Assembly (NCBI GenBank): GCA_033807775.1
Contig: CM066326.1
Span: 91,612,873 to 91,676,872, forward strand
Origin: Saussurea involucrata
Lineage: Eukaryota; Streptophyta; Magnoliopsida; Asterales; Asteraceae
DNA length: 64,000 nt
Direction of reading: 5' to 3'
Numbering within the stretch: the first letter of the stretch is position 1; the number at the start of each line of letters is the position of its first letter. Below the pieces are notes generated by a model. The model worked only from the letters and a program-made list of their open reading frames with translations. It was not told the DNA's origin and ran no database searches. Below, one piece after another: positions 40,769 through 53,861 of the stretch. Made by a program: the position numbers and the translations under genes.

Positions 40769-41424
40769 TGTTGGATATAGTGTCCAGAGTCATTAACTAT
40801 TGGTAATATTTCTAATAATAGCATGGTCCTTTTGGGTTGCCTTTAAGACCCAAAATAAACAATCATAAGAATAAAAGAGAGTTAAAGCAATTAGTTCAAT
40901 TGATGATAAGCTGCAATATAATTAATTAGATTAATTATATAAAGTGCAGGGACTAATTGGTTAAAATAGTTTTAACAAGCTTATCGGTTCAAGGGGGCTA
41001 AGTGTAAAATAGAGGGTTATAAATAAACTGCTAGGGGTTAAACCCTAATGAGTTTTTTTCATCTCTCTTGGAGCCGTCGATCTCCCCTCTCCCTCTCCCA
41101 AAATTGTAAACCCTAATTTAGGGTTTAGTGATTAAGCATATTCCTGTTGTTGGTATTTTGGTGTTCTTAAGTGTGAGCCACTAGAGGGATTCATACTATT
41201 GGTCCCTGACATCCAAGAAGCGAGATCAAAGGTTTGATTCATCATTGTGGTTTTTCGACAATCGCAATAAACAAGTAAGTGTTTTGATTCAATCTTTTGT
41301 AGTTAATTATCTAGAACACATGTATTCATATAGGTTGATAGTTTGTATAGCCATTGATGATAAAAATTAAAATATGCTTCCGTTGCCTATATCATGTGGT
41401 TGTATGTTTACTCAAAACCTTACA
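40769..41424 (+). repeat. 5' LTR of the second copia
   Basis: 656 bp; ends before the initiator tRNA-Met primer site. Confidence 0.93.
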
Positions 41425-41438
41425 GTGGTATCAGAGCC

Positions 41439-42817
41439 ATTGTTCTTAGATATTATCTCAAAAGTGTTTCAATTTGATTTGCAAAACTGTTTATGTTGGA
41501 TTAGGGTTTTTCGAAATTTTGGGTTTGAGGTTACAAAAAAAATCGATTTCAAATTTTTGTGGCCATTGGATTGCTTAATCCCTAAGTTAGGGTTTCATGG
41601 TCATAACCTCAAAACATAATTTTTGGAAACTAATTTTTTACTTGCATAAAAGGTTTGTATTATTAGCGATTAAGTTTTATCGAAATCCCTAAAGGGTATA
41701 GGGTAGTCTTTTTTTATGCAATGTTATACCCTAATTGTTTTTGGCTAGTTTCCTAACTTGCCTAAAACACAACAATAAACAATTTTGGCAAGTATTGAAT
41801 AGATAATCTTACATATTATCTTATCTTATATAAATATATTTAAGTTGAATAAAATTGTAAGATAAACATTAACATTATTTATATAGTGAATATAAATTGT
41901 ACGTCAAATATTTACATTAATTATTAGCATGTGTTCTCACATGTTTAATTGGAATTATTTATGTAAACGATTATATTAATTATTAAATGTGCCCTCACAT
42001 GGTTAATTAAAATTAATTAGATAATCATAATTTTAAATTGTTTAAAATTCCATTCAATTTATTTATACATATATATATTAGACCTTAATTATATATATAA
42101 AATTAAATTATACATTGATAGTCAAACCGAGACTAGGCGTACTCACTATAAGCACTCTAAGGGGGTTTAAGGAGGTTATCTATAATATGGTTTCCGAATG
42201 AGTCAATGGTTTTTAAAACGCCCTGCGTTACCATGCTCACCGCCTCTTGTGTGGACTAGTGGAATTACCGAAAAGGTTTGATAGGTCAACGTGACCAGTT
42301 AAAAGTATTAACTATGAAGTATAAAAACAAAATCTCGTTTAGATATACTAAGAAATGTGAAAGTCTTATGCTACCCATGAAAAAAACACACATATTCTTA
42401 TAGTTTGTTAACGGAGCGTGTGCGGTTTGCCGACACGTTAATGTGAAACTATAGTCGAAAATGATGTGGCGCTCGTGATTCTCAAGCGTACTTGAGCCGA
42501 GGGGTCCATGTGTTCTTGCATGGTCGATTCACTATCTAGTTTGTGATCCTCGGCATCCCAGTCACAAATAGAAGATAAACATAGTCAAGATTAACATGCC
42601 ATTGACATAAGTCGGTGAATCTCAAAAGAACTAGGAGTTTCATAGTGAATGAAATTAACAAATAGGATTTGTTTACCTAAATAACTTTATGATGTGATTA
42701 CGGCATCCCTTTTCACATCATAGAGTAAAATATGGATCCTAGTCTTGTTAAATAATTTTGGATAATTGTTTTTAAAGGTTAAATTTCAAACTAACTAAAA
42801 TAAAACTATATCTACAG
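41439..42817 (+). other. Untranslated leader of the second copia; no gene seen
   Basis: AT-rich leader of about 1.4 kb. The frame 41374-41619 crosses the LTR edge and has no motif. Confidence 0.6.
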
Positions 42818-43075
42818 ATGGCTGAAAATATTCCTCCTCCTCCTACTCACTAAAATGCTCCCGTCCTGGCCATTAGGGAAGGTGGCTGTAAGAAGAAGAA
42901 AGTTTCTCATCCCAAAGGGAAGGGAAAGGCTAAAGTTGTTCCTCGCAACCAAGGCCATAAGAGAAAAGCTGATTCTTCTGACATACCACCCATAAGTGAC
43001 CCTAAAGAGGCCATATGCTTTTACCGTCAAGAAAGGGGCCATTGGAAGAGAAGCTGCCCAAAATATCTGGAGGAC
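42818..43075 (+). pseudogene. Deleted copia gag with zinc-knuckle relic
   Basis: ATG at 42818 follows an AG-rich leader, but after 11 codons a TAA stops the frame and the sequence jumps to a Lys-rich stretch before CFYRQERGHWKRSCPKYL. In this family the motif is CxxCxxxGHxxxxC; the second Cys is Arg here. The capsid portion is missing. The same phase continues into the pol frame. Confidence 0.8.
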
Positions 43076-45790
43076 TTGAAAATGAACAAGGTCAAAGGGT
43101 GTGGCACCTCAGGTATTTTTACAATTGAACTCCATAGTACTTCGATTTCTAACTCTTGGGTCCTTGATACAGGATGTGGTACTCACATTTGCTCTAATTT
43201 CCAGGGACTAAAGGGAAGTAGAACGTTGAAGCATGGGGAGCTGAATCTGATCATGGGAAACAGGATGACTGCCGCTGTTACCAAGATTGGAGATTTTGAG
43301 CTCATGCTTAGTAGTGGTTTTTCAATAAAGTTATTAGATTGTTGCTACTCGCCAGAAATGGCTCGAAACATTATTTCTTTTCATGCATTGTACAAGGATG
43401 GTTTTGAATTTCAATTTGATAATAATAATGGTTGCATTTTGGTTTATAAACATGGTTGGTTTTATTTTAAAGCCTCTCCTTGTAATGGTGTGTATGAAAG
43501 TGTGATTTGTGTTGGTAGAAATAATAATAACTTAACTCTAAATGTTGGTTCCTCCAATAGTGAATTGGATAAATCGTTGTTATGGCATCATCGTCTTGGC
43601 CACATAAACAAGAAACGCATCGCCAAGCTCCAATCGGATGGGATCTTGGAACCATTTGGCTTAAAGTCGGATGGAGAATGCGAGTCTTGCTTACTTGGCA
43701 AGATGACAAAAGCACCTTTCAAAGTAAAAATGGAAAGGGGCAAGGATCTGTTGGACCTAATCCACACAGATGTATGTGGACCGTTCAGATCTGCCACGAG
43801 AAACGGTGAGAGATACTTTGTTACCTTTACTGAAGATTTCAGTAGATATGGATTTATCTATTTGATGAAAAACAAGTCGGACACCTTTGAAGTGTTCAAA
43901 GGATTCAAAAACGAAGTAGAAAACCAACTGGGTAAGAAGATCAAGATGCTCCGGTCCGACAGGGGTGGAGAATACTTGAGTCATGAATTCTACGACTATC
44001 TAAGGGATTGTGGAATAGTTTCACAATTATCTCCTCCCAGAACACCACAACTCAATGGTGTTGCTGAGAGAAGAAATCGAACGCTACTTGATATGGTTCG
44101 GTCCATGATGAGTCGAGCTACACTTCCAATATCGTTCTGGGGCTATGCCTTAGAAACTGCAGCTCATATCTTAAACCTCGTTCCAACTAAGAAGGTTGCA
44201 AAGACACCCTCTGAAATGTGGACTGTGACTCGTCCCTCGTTAGCACATATAAAGGTCTGGGGTTGTGAAGTCTTCGTTCGGCGCGAAACTAACGACAAGC
44301 TAGAACCTAGAGCAGAGAAGTGTCGGTTCATTGGTTATCCCTACAAATCCTTTGGATATATATTTTACAAACCTTCTGAGAACAAAGTGTTTGTAGCTAG
44401 AAGGGGAGTCTTCCAAGAAAGGGGGCTCATTTCCAAAGAGGATAGTGGGAACAGTATTGATCTTGAAGAAATTCAAGAAACAACCAATGATGAACCTATA
44501 GTTGACACTAGCCCTCAACATGAGGTTGAACCACCTGTTGAGGAAACTGACATACCTCCACCACCTCTTCGCAGAACTAGTAGAGATAGTAGAGCTAATC
44601 AATCTCCTGATTTTTATTATGGTTTTCATATTACAAAGGAAGAAGATACACTAGTCAATGATAAAACATTTGATAGTGCGGATGAGCCATCCAACTACAA
44701 GGAAGCGATGGCAGACCCTGAGGCTGCCAAGTGGAAAGAGGCCATGGAGAGCGAGATTCAATCTATGTATGATAACCAAGTTTGGAAATTGGTTGATGAT
44801 GCACCAGGTCGCAAGACAGTTGGGTGTAAGTGGATCTTCAAAAAGAAGACCGACATGGATGGGAATGTGCACACATTCAAGGCTAGACTGGTTGCGAAAG
44901 GTTACACTCAAACTCAAGGGATTGATTATGATGAAACCTTCTCACCAGTAGCAAAGATTAAGTCTATCAGGATATTACTTGCCATAGCTGCATTTCATGA
45001 CTATGAAATATGGCAAATGGATGTAAAAACCGCTTTCCTCAATGGAAAACTTGATGAGGATATGTATATGGCACAACCTGAAGGTTTTGTACATACAGAG
45101 TATCCAGATAAGGTGTGTAAGCTTGAAAGATCCATTTATGGACTTAAACAAGCGTCTCGTAGCTGGAATCTTTGTTTTCATGAAAAGGTCAAGGAGTTTG
45201 GATTTTCTCGAAGCGAAGATGGGTCATGCGTATATGTTAAGGCTAGTGGGAGTAATGTTGTATTTCTAGTCTTGTATGTTGATGACATACTACTCATAGG
45301 AAACGATATTCTGATGTTGCAAGATGTAAAGGTCTGGCTCGGGAAATGTTTCGCTATGAAAGATTTGGGAAATGCAGCATACATACTTGGAATAAGAATT
45401 TATCGAGATAGAACCAAGCGTTTAATTGGACTTAGCCAAAGTACATACTTGGATAAGATATTGAAGAAATTCAATATGAGTGAATCCAAGAAAGGGTATT
45501 TGCTCATGCAACATGGCATAAGATTGAGTAAAGATCAATGTCCCAGCACTAGTAAAGAACTGGACAGAATGAGTCGAATTCCATATGCATCTGCTATAGG
45601 ATCGATCATGTATGCCATGACATGTACTAGACCTGATGTCTCATTTGCTTTGAGCATGGTGAGTAGATATCAAAGGAACCCAGGAGAAAGTCATTGGACG
45701 GCTGTAAAGAACATTCTTAAGTATCTTCGGAGAACTAAAGATGTGTTCTTAGTCTATGGTGGAAAAGATGGATTACGAGTAACATACTGA
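43076..45790 (+). pseudogene. Copia pol: protease, integrase, RT; truncated before RNase H
   Basis: 904 codons in one frame. Protease has WVLDTGCGTHIC (about residue 28). GAG-pre-integrase has LLWHHRLGHINKKRI and CESCLLGK. The integrase core has HTDVCGPF, RSDRGGEYLS and a PQLNGVAERRNR segment. RT has WIFKKKTDMDG, ARLVAKGYTQTQG and YVDDILLIGND. The frame ends in GGKDGLRVTY and a stop, exactly where RNase H should begin; RNase H motifs are not found downstream. Inactive by itself. Confidence 0.9.
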
Positions 45791-46677
45791 AGCCATAGGT
45801 GTTAGAATTATCAATATACCTTGAATGTTTTAGTTGTTAGTTTGATGCATTAAAAACGTAATAAATTGTATTTGATTTGGAGATTATTATATGGATATTA
45901 TAATATATGCTGGATTGCGTCCATTTACATTTAATTTATTATCGTGTTTTGTTTTGCATGTTTAGAACCAACTTCCTGAGTATTAATTTACTTAAACCTC
46001 CACGGTCAGTCATACTCCTGGAAGTAAGTAGTGATTCAAGACTGTCATGGAGTGTTAGAAGCATAGAGAATGCAACTAACGCTCATGAGTACTTAATGGT
46101 GATTTAGGTATTGGAACAACCCGCACTCAAAAGTTTACTTCATGGATTAAGTCAGAGTAGTTTTGAGATGATAATATTTTATGTTATTCAAACGGAGATA
46201 CATAGAGTTTTGCTCTAGGATTCTGTTATGCTTTGGTGTGCTCCAACGCTGACCGTAACTGGCAGCTATACAGGGTATGTCCATGTATAATATGATGAGT
46301 AGAAATGAACTGTGTAGTCAAAGTTTATTTGTTCCTTCTGCCTAAACAGGAGAAGCGATATCCATGGGCCCCTCGATGATTTGGTGTTGACATTAAGTGT
46401 TTGGCCAAACCCTGGGTAGAATTGATGTGTTCAATTGAGTAGTCAGATGAATTCAACACATATCGGAAATCGAAAAACATAATCTTGATCCATGAGATAG
46501 ACATTTATCCATGTCTCAGGTTCATATGATATCTTGTAGTACAAAGGAACATTAAATCACTTATCTTAGGACCGAATCTTTATCAGAGTTCGGCAGCTGC
46601 ATTGGATGGCTTGCTCTCTGCTGATTATTGAAAGTGTTAAAACCAAATAGAGTTAATAACTTGTCCAAGTGGGAGAC
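45791..46677 (+). other. 3' part of the second copia, RNase H missing
   Basis: About 890 bp with no open frame above 66 codons. The sequence near 46000-46660 looks like 3' untranslated element sequence. Confidence 0.6.
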
Positions 46678-47337
46678 TGTTGGATATAGTGTCCAGAGTC
46701 ATTAACTATTGGTAATATTTCTAATAATAGCAGGGTCCTTTTGGGTTGCCCTTAAGACCCAAAATAAACAATCAGAATAATAAAAGAGAGTTAAAGCAAT
46801 TAGTTCAATTGATGATAAGCTGCAATATAATTAATTAGATTAATTATATAAAGTGCAGGGACTAATTGGTTAAAATAGTTTTAACAAGCTTATCGGTTCA
46901 AGGGGGCTAAGTGTAAAATAGAGGGTTATAAATAAACTGCTAGGGGTTAAACCCTAATGAGTTTTTTTTTTTCATCTCTCTTGGAGTCGTCGATCTCCCC
47001 TCTCCCTCTCCCAAAATCGTAAACCCTAATTTAGGGTTTAGTGATTAAGCATCTTCCTGTTGTTGGTATTTTGGTGTTCTTAAGTGTGAGCCACTAGAGG
47101 GATTCATACTATTGGTCCTTGACATCCAAGAAGCGAGATCAAAGGTTTGATTCATCATTGTGGTTTTTCGACAATCGCAATAAACAAGTAAGTGTTTTGA
47201 TTCAATCTTTTGTAGTTAATTATCTAGAACGCATGTATTCATATAGGTTGATAGTTTGTATAACCATTGATGATAAAAATTAAAATATGCTTCCGTTGCC
47301 TATATCATGTGGTTGTATGTTTACTCAGAACCTTACA
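46678..47337 (+). repeat. 3' LTR of the second copia
   Basis: 660 bp, differing from the 5' LTR by small indels and a few substitutions. Confidence 0.93.
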
Positions 47338-47342
47338 CCTTC

Positions 47343-48362
47343 TCCTTCTCACGTTCGCCGGATTCTTCTCCTCCCCCACGTTCCAATCTCCCTCTCCAAG
47401 TTCTACACAACCACATAAACACTCGATCAAACCCTTGATGCTTGCTCTGCTTGAAACCCCTAGATGGATGAGATTGATGACATAAGGAATCTATAGTCGA
47501 ATGGCGCTCAGTTGGTAACAGACAAATCTATTTCTCTTGTTAAAGCTAACAGAAAACCAGTCTGCAGAACGAGAAATTTCTAAGGTTCAATCATCATCCT
47601 CATCACTCATCCTGTAAATAAAACGTTAATTCTAGGGTTTGTAAGCTTTTAAGGAAATAGATGAACTGTCGAAGAGTAGCAAAGTCCTTACAGCCTTTCT
47701 CGGCTCATACTTTACTCTTCTGCTTTACTCTCTTGCTCGTTCTCAAATTAGATCATCTCGTCGCCTATTCTTGGTGGTTAGTTATTGTTTTGTTTAATTT
47801 CCGCCTGTTTTCCATCATTTTCAGTTGTTTATTTTGATTATTATGATCAACTGAATGTATTTCCATATTTTTAGGTTTGTGTTCATGATATCTGTTTCAC
47901 GAAGTCAATTTTTTTGATTTGGATGGCAAACAGATTGCTTCTTAATTTCGAAATTGACATGGAGTATAGCCTCTGAGAAATAAATTTTTGACTCATTATA
48001 ACAAGGATTACAACTAGAGTAAAGTTGGTGTTGAAATCAACTTGATTTTGCATTTTTGAGGTTCTGGATTTGATATTAGAATCAAAAGCATGGATGTTTT
48101 CATGGAATGAAAGGAGTATCTTGTAGTATTCTCTTGAAAGATGTTATGTTTTTCCAAATGTAAGTTTGATTGGAGACTAGAGTATTGATTCTTAGGAGTA
48201 ACTGCTTTTAGTATTAGTTGGAGGAAGGGGATACTCATTTTTATTCATTTGTGCAGGTTCTAAGAGCTTATTGATTTCTTTTGTGCAGTTATGAAAGTTC
48301 CTGCCTTAAACTTGAAGATTGTCTTTCTTCCTTTGTTGGCATTTGAAATTGCAATTCTTGTT
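47343..48362 (+). other. Gene-like but unidentified sequence between two retrotransposons
   Basis: Once the LTR elements are removed this joins 40640-40768 on the left and 57408 on the right. The left part is CT-rich like a 5' leader. No coding exon can be assigned. It may be a captured gene start or ordinary intergenic DNA. Confidence 0.35.
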
Positions 48363-49995
48363 TGTAACGACCCAAACTAGAAACAAAACATCATTTCCAT
48401 AGATAAATAATAATATCAGCCAAAACCTGGCCCACACCAAATTTTTTAACAATATTCGACAAAAGGGTTTGCGGAAACAACCCTAATTACAACTGAGAAT
48501 AAGTCTATAATATTCAAAATGGAGGAATTCTAGTCTCTAAGATGCAAGCTCCAGCTCACACTTTCCCTTTCCCCTTTCCCGAGCTCCCTAACACCTGCTT
48601 ACCTGAAAAGGTTTTTAGTTTTGAAAGCGAGGGTTAGACCATGAGGTCTAGTGAGTTCCCTCAAAATGCACACTATATAAAATAATCGAGTTTGTAAAAG
48701 CTTTTCAGTAAGAACAGTTATTTCCAAAACTTCATCATAAAGCACACGTAAATAATCCACACAATATGACATGCTAATGGCACACGCTATGGTCACACAC
48801 ACCGTGACAGCGTAAGAGAGCACACGCGTCATAGCCACACACACCGTGACAGCGCAACCGGGCACACACCGCCCATATATGAAACAAATTCATATATTAA
48901 ATTCTTATGGGACACACCCCCATCTCACATAAACGCCATAGCATGTCCACACATAAACAATTTATATCCACACAGTAAAACCACACTTTTCATGCCGAGT
49001 TCAAAGAAAATGTACGCGCATTTATCAATAAGAACATGCATAACGTTTCACACTTAAAACGGGTTTAGGATCAGAAAAACTCACCTGCGATGGCAAAGCA
49101 CGCCCTCCTGTTCTAAACTCGAGTTACCCAAGCTTAGCACCTAAAAGATCAGATAATTCCTTAATCAGAAACAAGGATCCAGATCCTACCGGGTACACAC
49201 AACTTTCCGGATGCCCAAACTTCCCGGACACCCGAACATTCTGGATACCTCAAACTCCCGGATACCCGAACATTCCGGATACCCCAAACTCCCGGATACC
49301 CGAACTGTCCGGATACTAGGACTTTTGGGACACACTCCCTTCCGGATACCAACATCCGGTAACCCAACCTATCCGGAATGACACCCATCCGGTAACTCCC
49401 ACGAAACTCTACCCGGACACATGCAAACTATCCGGAAACTACCGAAATGTCTGGAACTCTTATTGTCCGGAAACCACGGTCTGGATGAGAAATTGATTCC
49501 AAAAGTGATCCGAAACCTGATTTTCTACCCAAGGGTTGATCACGCACGCAACAGGGTTCATTTTCCAACCATAAAACACTCACTTAAACCACTTTTGATC
49601 CCTTAAATCGGTTTATATAGACAAAATCCTCAAAACACACTTTTAATGAAATGTGGGTGAAAAACTCATTGAATCACTACTTTTAGACTTAAGAATCCAG
49701 ACCAAAAAGAGAAAGGAACACCAATTTAACAATCAATAAGAATTTAGAATGGGTTACCTTACTGATTCTTCTCTTCTTTGATTTCTTTCCCCCAAAAACT
49801 CTCTTCCTCTTCCTTTTCTTTCTCTAGCCGCCAAACACCTCAAACAATAGAATAATACTGATTTTGATTGATGCCCTAGGGATTATGACCATTTTATACT
49901 TCCCACAAATTGCACATGAACCCCTCAACTAAACTTTCCTTCTTTTCATTTTAACCACCAAACTTTCAAAACCTACTAAAATTTGGGTTATTACA
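48363..49995 (-). repeat. 3' LTR of E3 (1633 bp)
   Basis: TGTAACGACCC to GTTATTACA. CCGG cluster 49165-49475; hairpin TAGACC-TCAT-GGTCTA at 48635-48650 (minus strand). Confidence 0.93.
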
Positions 49996-50134
49996 ACACT
50001 CCCCCCTTAAAAGAATTCCGTCCCCGGAATTCCTCATCGGGAAGTTACGGGTAACTTGATTTCATCACTATACAAGACAAGACTTACGCTCTCGTCTAAC
50101 TCCATCGATCACCACCTCCGACTTATCAGACCAG

Positions 50135-50471
50135 GCTTACGAATCATTTCCTATTGCACCCAATGCTAGGGCTATAACTTGCCAGCTAATCCATTCCTAT
50201 GATAACGTCAAACTCTCCCTTGTTCACGGGCACGATTGCAAGGAACACGAGAGGCCCTTAACCTCGATACTACCTCTACCATACACTTTCCTCACCAAGA
50301 CTCGACTATTATCAGCCATTTCTACTTCGAACTCACACTCCAGCCGTCTAGGTTTCACACAAAAACGTCGGGCAAATCCCGGCGATACAAACAAACGGTT
50401 TACACCCAGGTCATAAAACACTTTAGCAACACAAAATTTAAAAGAAGGGTACCTGTCTCAACACCAGGTAT
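50135..50471 (-). pseudogene. Gypsy aspartic protease remnant
   Basis: Minus-strand reading gives a VSPGFARRF segment, EFEVEMADN and later a FDVIIGMD segment followed by an in-frame stop, in the order of plant gypsy retropepsins. The catalytic Asp region is degraded (LGVNRLFVS in place of the usual D-S/T-G-A form). RT should follow but the sequence runs directly to the purine tract. Confidence 0.7.
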
Positions 50472-52162
50472 TGTAACGTCCCAACTTCATAATCATACGA
50501 TAACATAACATAGGTATTCGGATTACATAAATAAACTTGTCTTTTTAAACTTCAATGAGCTAAACTAGGCAAAAATGACAGCGGAAGTCTCTACACTCCA
50601 CAGCCGAGCACTATCTGAACTACCATATCCAAAACTGGAGTCTCTCTAAGCTCCATGCCTCTTTTGTCTCCTTTCCTAGTTCTTAATGGAAGAACCTGTT
50701 ACGCGCTTACCTGAAAATGCTTTAGTTTTGAAAGCGAGGGTTAGACCAAAAGGTCTAGTGAATTCCCTCCAAAAACAACATATTTAGACAGTTGGAAAAC
50801 ATTTGAAAGACTTATAAATAATCTGTAACATATCATCAAACATGGTGCTGCACTGTGTTGTGGATCACATAACATATTGCGATCAGGGCCCCAGCAGACT
50901 CCCTTCTCGCCACTTGGAATCCCCGCGGATCCCCCTCTACCGAATAGGATGAAAACAAATTCCATCCTACCGGTCTATCATACATAACCAAGAGTCCTAA
51001 GACCCCGAGAACCTCTCTTAGATCCCACAGTGCAGACCGACTCCACATAGTGTACACATATGTTCATGCAAACATGTAAAATATACTTTTCATAAATCAT
51101 ATCTTTCATAATGTCATGCTAAACACCTCTTTCGTTTAAGATAAGATCATTCGTGAAAATCATGCAAATCAATTCATACTTTTCATGCTCGATAAACCAT
51201 ACTCAGTAAAAGAAACATTTATCACTTCGCGTCGTAAAAAGGGTTTAGGGAACTCACCTGATAGCAACTCCTTTCTAACCTCGTATCTCGTTCCATCCGT
51301 ACACCTAGTTAATAATTATAAATTAATTAGATGCCACTCAATTATGATCATAAGTCTCTCTTCTTACTCGGTCTCTAAAATAACTCTGGATCATTACTCA
51401 ATAACAGATTTCTTTTACAAGCATGCTAAGCCCTAGCAAATTCTAAGTCCACAAGAGCATCTCTCGGCCCACATACTCTTTGGCCCAACAAGCTTCGTCC
51501 CAGCAACCCATGAGTCCCGGTATCGACCTGCGGGACTTCGAGTCCCGGTGCCTACGGCTCCCGGTACCGACTCCCGGTACCGACTCCCGGTCTGCCGACT
51601 CCCGGTACCCTGAACTCCCGGTACCCCGACTCCCGGTACCCTGAACTCCCGGTACCCCCGAACAGGGACGAACCTTAAACGATTCCATACTCGATTTCTT
51701 CCTAGGGAGTCCAGTAAGCTGAGATTATAACACAGCCTTCTTACTCAAATTGTTCTATTGTAACTCCTTAGACAACTCAAGCTCCTAGCCCATTGATTTC
51801 ATTAGATTACAATCCCAAACGAGAACGAAACTCTCCAGTGTTCTTATCCAACAAACCCAGCTAACAGGGAATACCGTCTGGAATACGACTTATCTAACTA
51901 TTAGATTACATGGAAATAAATAGGGAATGAAGATTTCTCACCTGATAGAGCCTCTTCCTCAAGAAATCGTAATCCCAGCCCTCCTTTCACTGTTCCTTCT
52001 CTTCCAGCATTCAGCCGCCCGCAAAAGCAAATGATTAGTAACCCTAGGGATCTGGTCCTTTTTATAGTTCCCACATTTTCAAAACAGCCCCTTGAATAAA
52101 ACTTTCATTTCTTCCACTTTGGCCACCAAACTATCATCTTTAACAGAAAACGGGTTGTTACA
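50472..52162 (-). mobile_element. Solo LTR nested in E3
   Basis: 1691 bp, TGTAACGTCCC to GGTTGTTACA, flanked by GGTAT at 50467-50471 and 52163-52167. It splits gag from protease. Its CCGG cluster has the form TCCCGGTACC (about 51500-51670); hairpin at 50742-50757. Confidence 0.93.
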
Positions 52163-52167
52163 GGTAT

Positions 52168-53587
52168 ATCTTCCTCCTCATCAGCCGTCATCCGAAAAAC
52201 TCTAGCCTTCGCCTGTGCTGGCTCCACTTTCTTTTCCCCCACCCTTCCTCTTTGCCTACCATCGTAACCACCCGAATCCCCCCTCTTCAGCTGAGGGCAA
52301 TCCGGTCTCAAATGTTCCAAGGAACCGCATTGGTAGCAAGCCCTTGGGTTCCTACATGTCAGGTGTCCCAACTTTCCACATTTGAAACATCCTTCGGGCC
52401 CGCCCGCACATTCCCCGTGGTGGACTCGATTACACTTTCCACAAGGTTTCTCCGCAAGCTTCGATCCCCCTCGGAACTCTGGCTTGAACACCTTAACCCG
52501 CTCTGAGTCATGCACTGATCCTTCCCACTTTCTCTTCTCTTTGCCCTTCTCCACGTCTTGTCGGTTCTTCTCCTTTTCAACTATTTCCGCCGCATTGATG
52601 GTTGCCTGAAAAGTAATCGGGTTCCTAGTTGTGACCAGTTCCCGCACGCTACTCTTTAACCCAAAGATGTATCTCTCAACTCGACGTTCCTCATTTGGTA
52701 CATACAACTCAGCGAACCTCGCCTTCTCCATAAACTTCGTGGTGTTCCAAACTCATGAACTCTTCTTCTAGTCGTTTCACTGCCGCCAGAGGGCAAAACG
52801 ACGCCTTGAACTTTGAGACAAAGGTCTCCCACGTCATACTCTTAGCAGCCTTTGACCCTTCCCCCGCGGTCTCCGCATCCCACCAAAACACAGCTTCTGA
52901 TTTCAGCATGGACAGAGCGAACATTACCCTGTCACTATCAGCACACTTACAGGTGTCGAACACCAGCTCCATTTCCCTGATCCACTTTATCGCCAATACG
53001 GGGTCGCATTCTCCCTTGAAAGAAGGTGTCTTACAAGAAGCGAATGCCTTGTAACTACACCCTCCACTTAGCACTCGATCATTTACCGCCAACGGGTTTG
53101 ACTGAGTAGGGCTTCCCGAAGCTGAACCATGGGAGCTAGTCTCCCCTCCCTTACTACCACTGGCCTCCTTACTCCCCGAAGCTGCCTCATTCTGCTTAGC
53201 CAACAGTGCTTTCAATGTATCTTGGATTTCTCCCAATGCAGTGGCGAAATTTTCTTGGGTCACAAAGGCTTGAGCACAGCCTCGCCCACGACTTCCACCT
53301 CGGCTCGCTCCCCGCCTGGACGCAGAGCTCTCCTGATGATACGCCTCTGGTTCTTGCGGAATTCCCGCGCTCCTCGTCCCACGAGTAACCCGTTCCTTCA
53401 CTACAGCTATTTCCACGTTCTCATTCACCTGAGTAGCCGCTCGCCGGGGTGCTCTTCCTCGTCCCCTTCCTCGGCCGCTTCCTCGACCTCTACCCCTACT
53501 GCGTCCGGCCGCCGGCACAGGTGGTGCTTCCATTTCGATTTCCTCATCAATAGGTTCCGATACGCCCCTCATGGATCTCCTCAACAT
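52168..53587 (-). pseudogene. Gypsy gag with zinc knuckles, frameshifted
   Basis: Starts at the ATG at 53587 (MLRRSMRG), then an Arg-Gly-rich tract (SRGRGRGSGRGRGR), a Gln/Ala/Ser-rich linker, and the retrotrans_gag fold (KWIREMELVFDTC, VFWWDAE). Near 52720 the frame breaks with loss of a short segment and continues in another phase (MEKARFAELYV ... ERYIFGLKSSVREL). The nucleocapsid has two knuckles, CFKCGKLGHLTCRNPRAC and CYQCGSLEHLRPDC. The end is cut by the nested solo LTR. Confidence 0.85.
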
Positions 53588-53861
53588 GATTACTGACTGG
53601 CACAGAAACACAACAACATTAAGTCTACAGTTCCAAGATAATAAGGCAATTAAGCACTTACATGTACCTGTAAGCTCGTAATTACACTGGCCAGGTGTAA
53701 TCGCCAACTTACCTTACATGACAGTTCTCGCCACCCTATTAATCATTCTACCTAGTCTTGCTAAGGTCCTCCTAGTTCTCAGTTGTATTCTCTAACTCCA
53801 CAATTTAAGTTTAGGCCCGTCCGGTCACCTAAATCTCTTAAACCAAGGCTCTGATACCATT
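53588..53861 (-). other. E3 leader and primer-binding site
   Basis: About 270 bp between LTR and gag; CCAAGGCTCTGATACCA at 53844-53860 is the complement of an initiator tRNA-Met primer site. Confidence 0.8.

Larger units (their letters stand above)
40769..47337 (+). mobile_element. Ty1/copia element lacking most of gag and RNase H
   Basis: LTRs 40769-41424 (656 bp) and 46678-47337 (660 bp), about 98 percent alike, start TGTTGGATATAG and end CCTTACA. Target duplication CCTTC at 40764-40768 and 47338-47342. Primer site TGGTATCAGAGCC at 41426-41438; purine tract AAGTGGGAGAC before 46678. The coding region is damaged at both ends, so the copy is non-autonomous. Confidence 0.95.

Noticed and set aside
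41374..41619. 81-codon frame at the copia LTR edge
   Set aside because: It crosses from LTR through the primer-binding site into the leader, so it cannot be a gene.
53129..53596. 155-codon plus frame opposite gag
   Set aside because: Antisense of the Arg-Gly-rich gag tract; Ser/Pro-rich translation is a composition effect.
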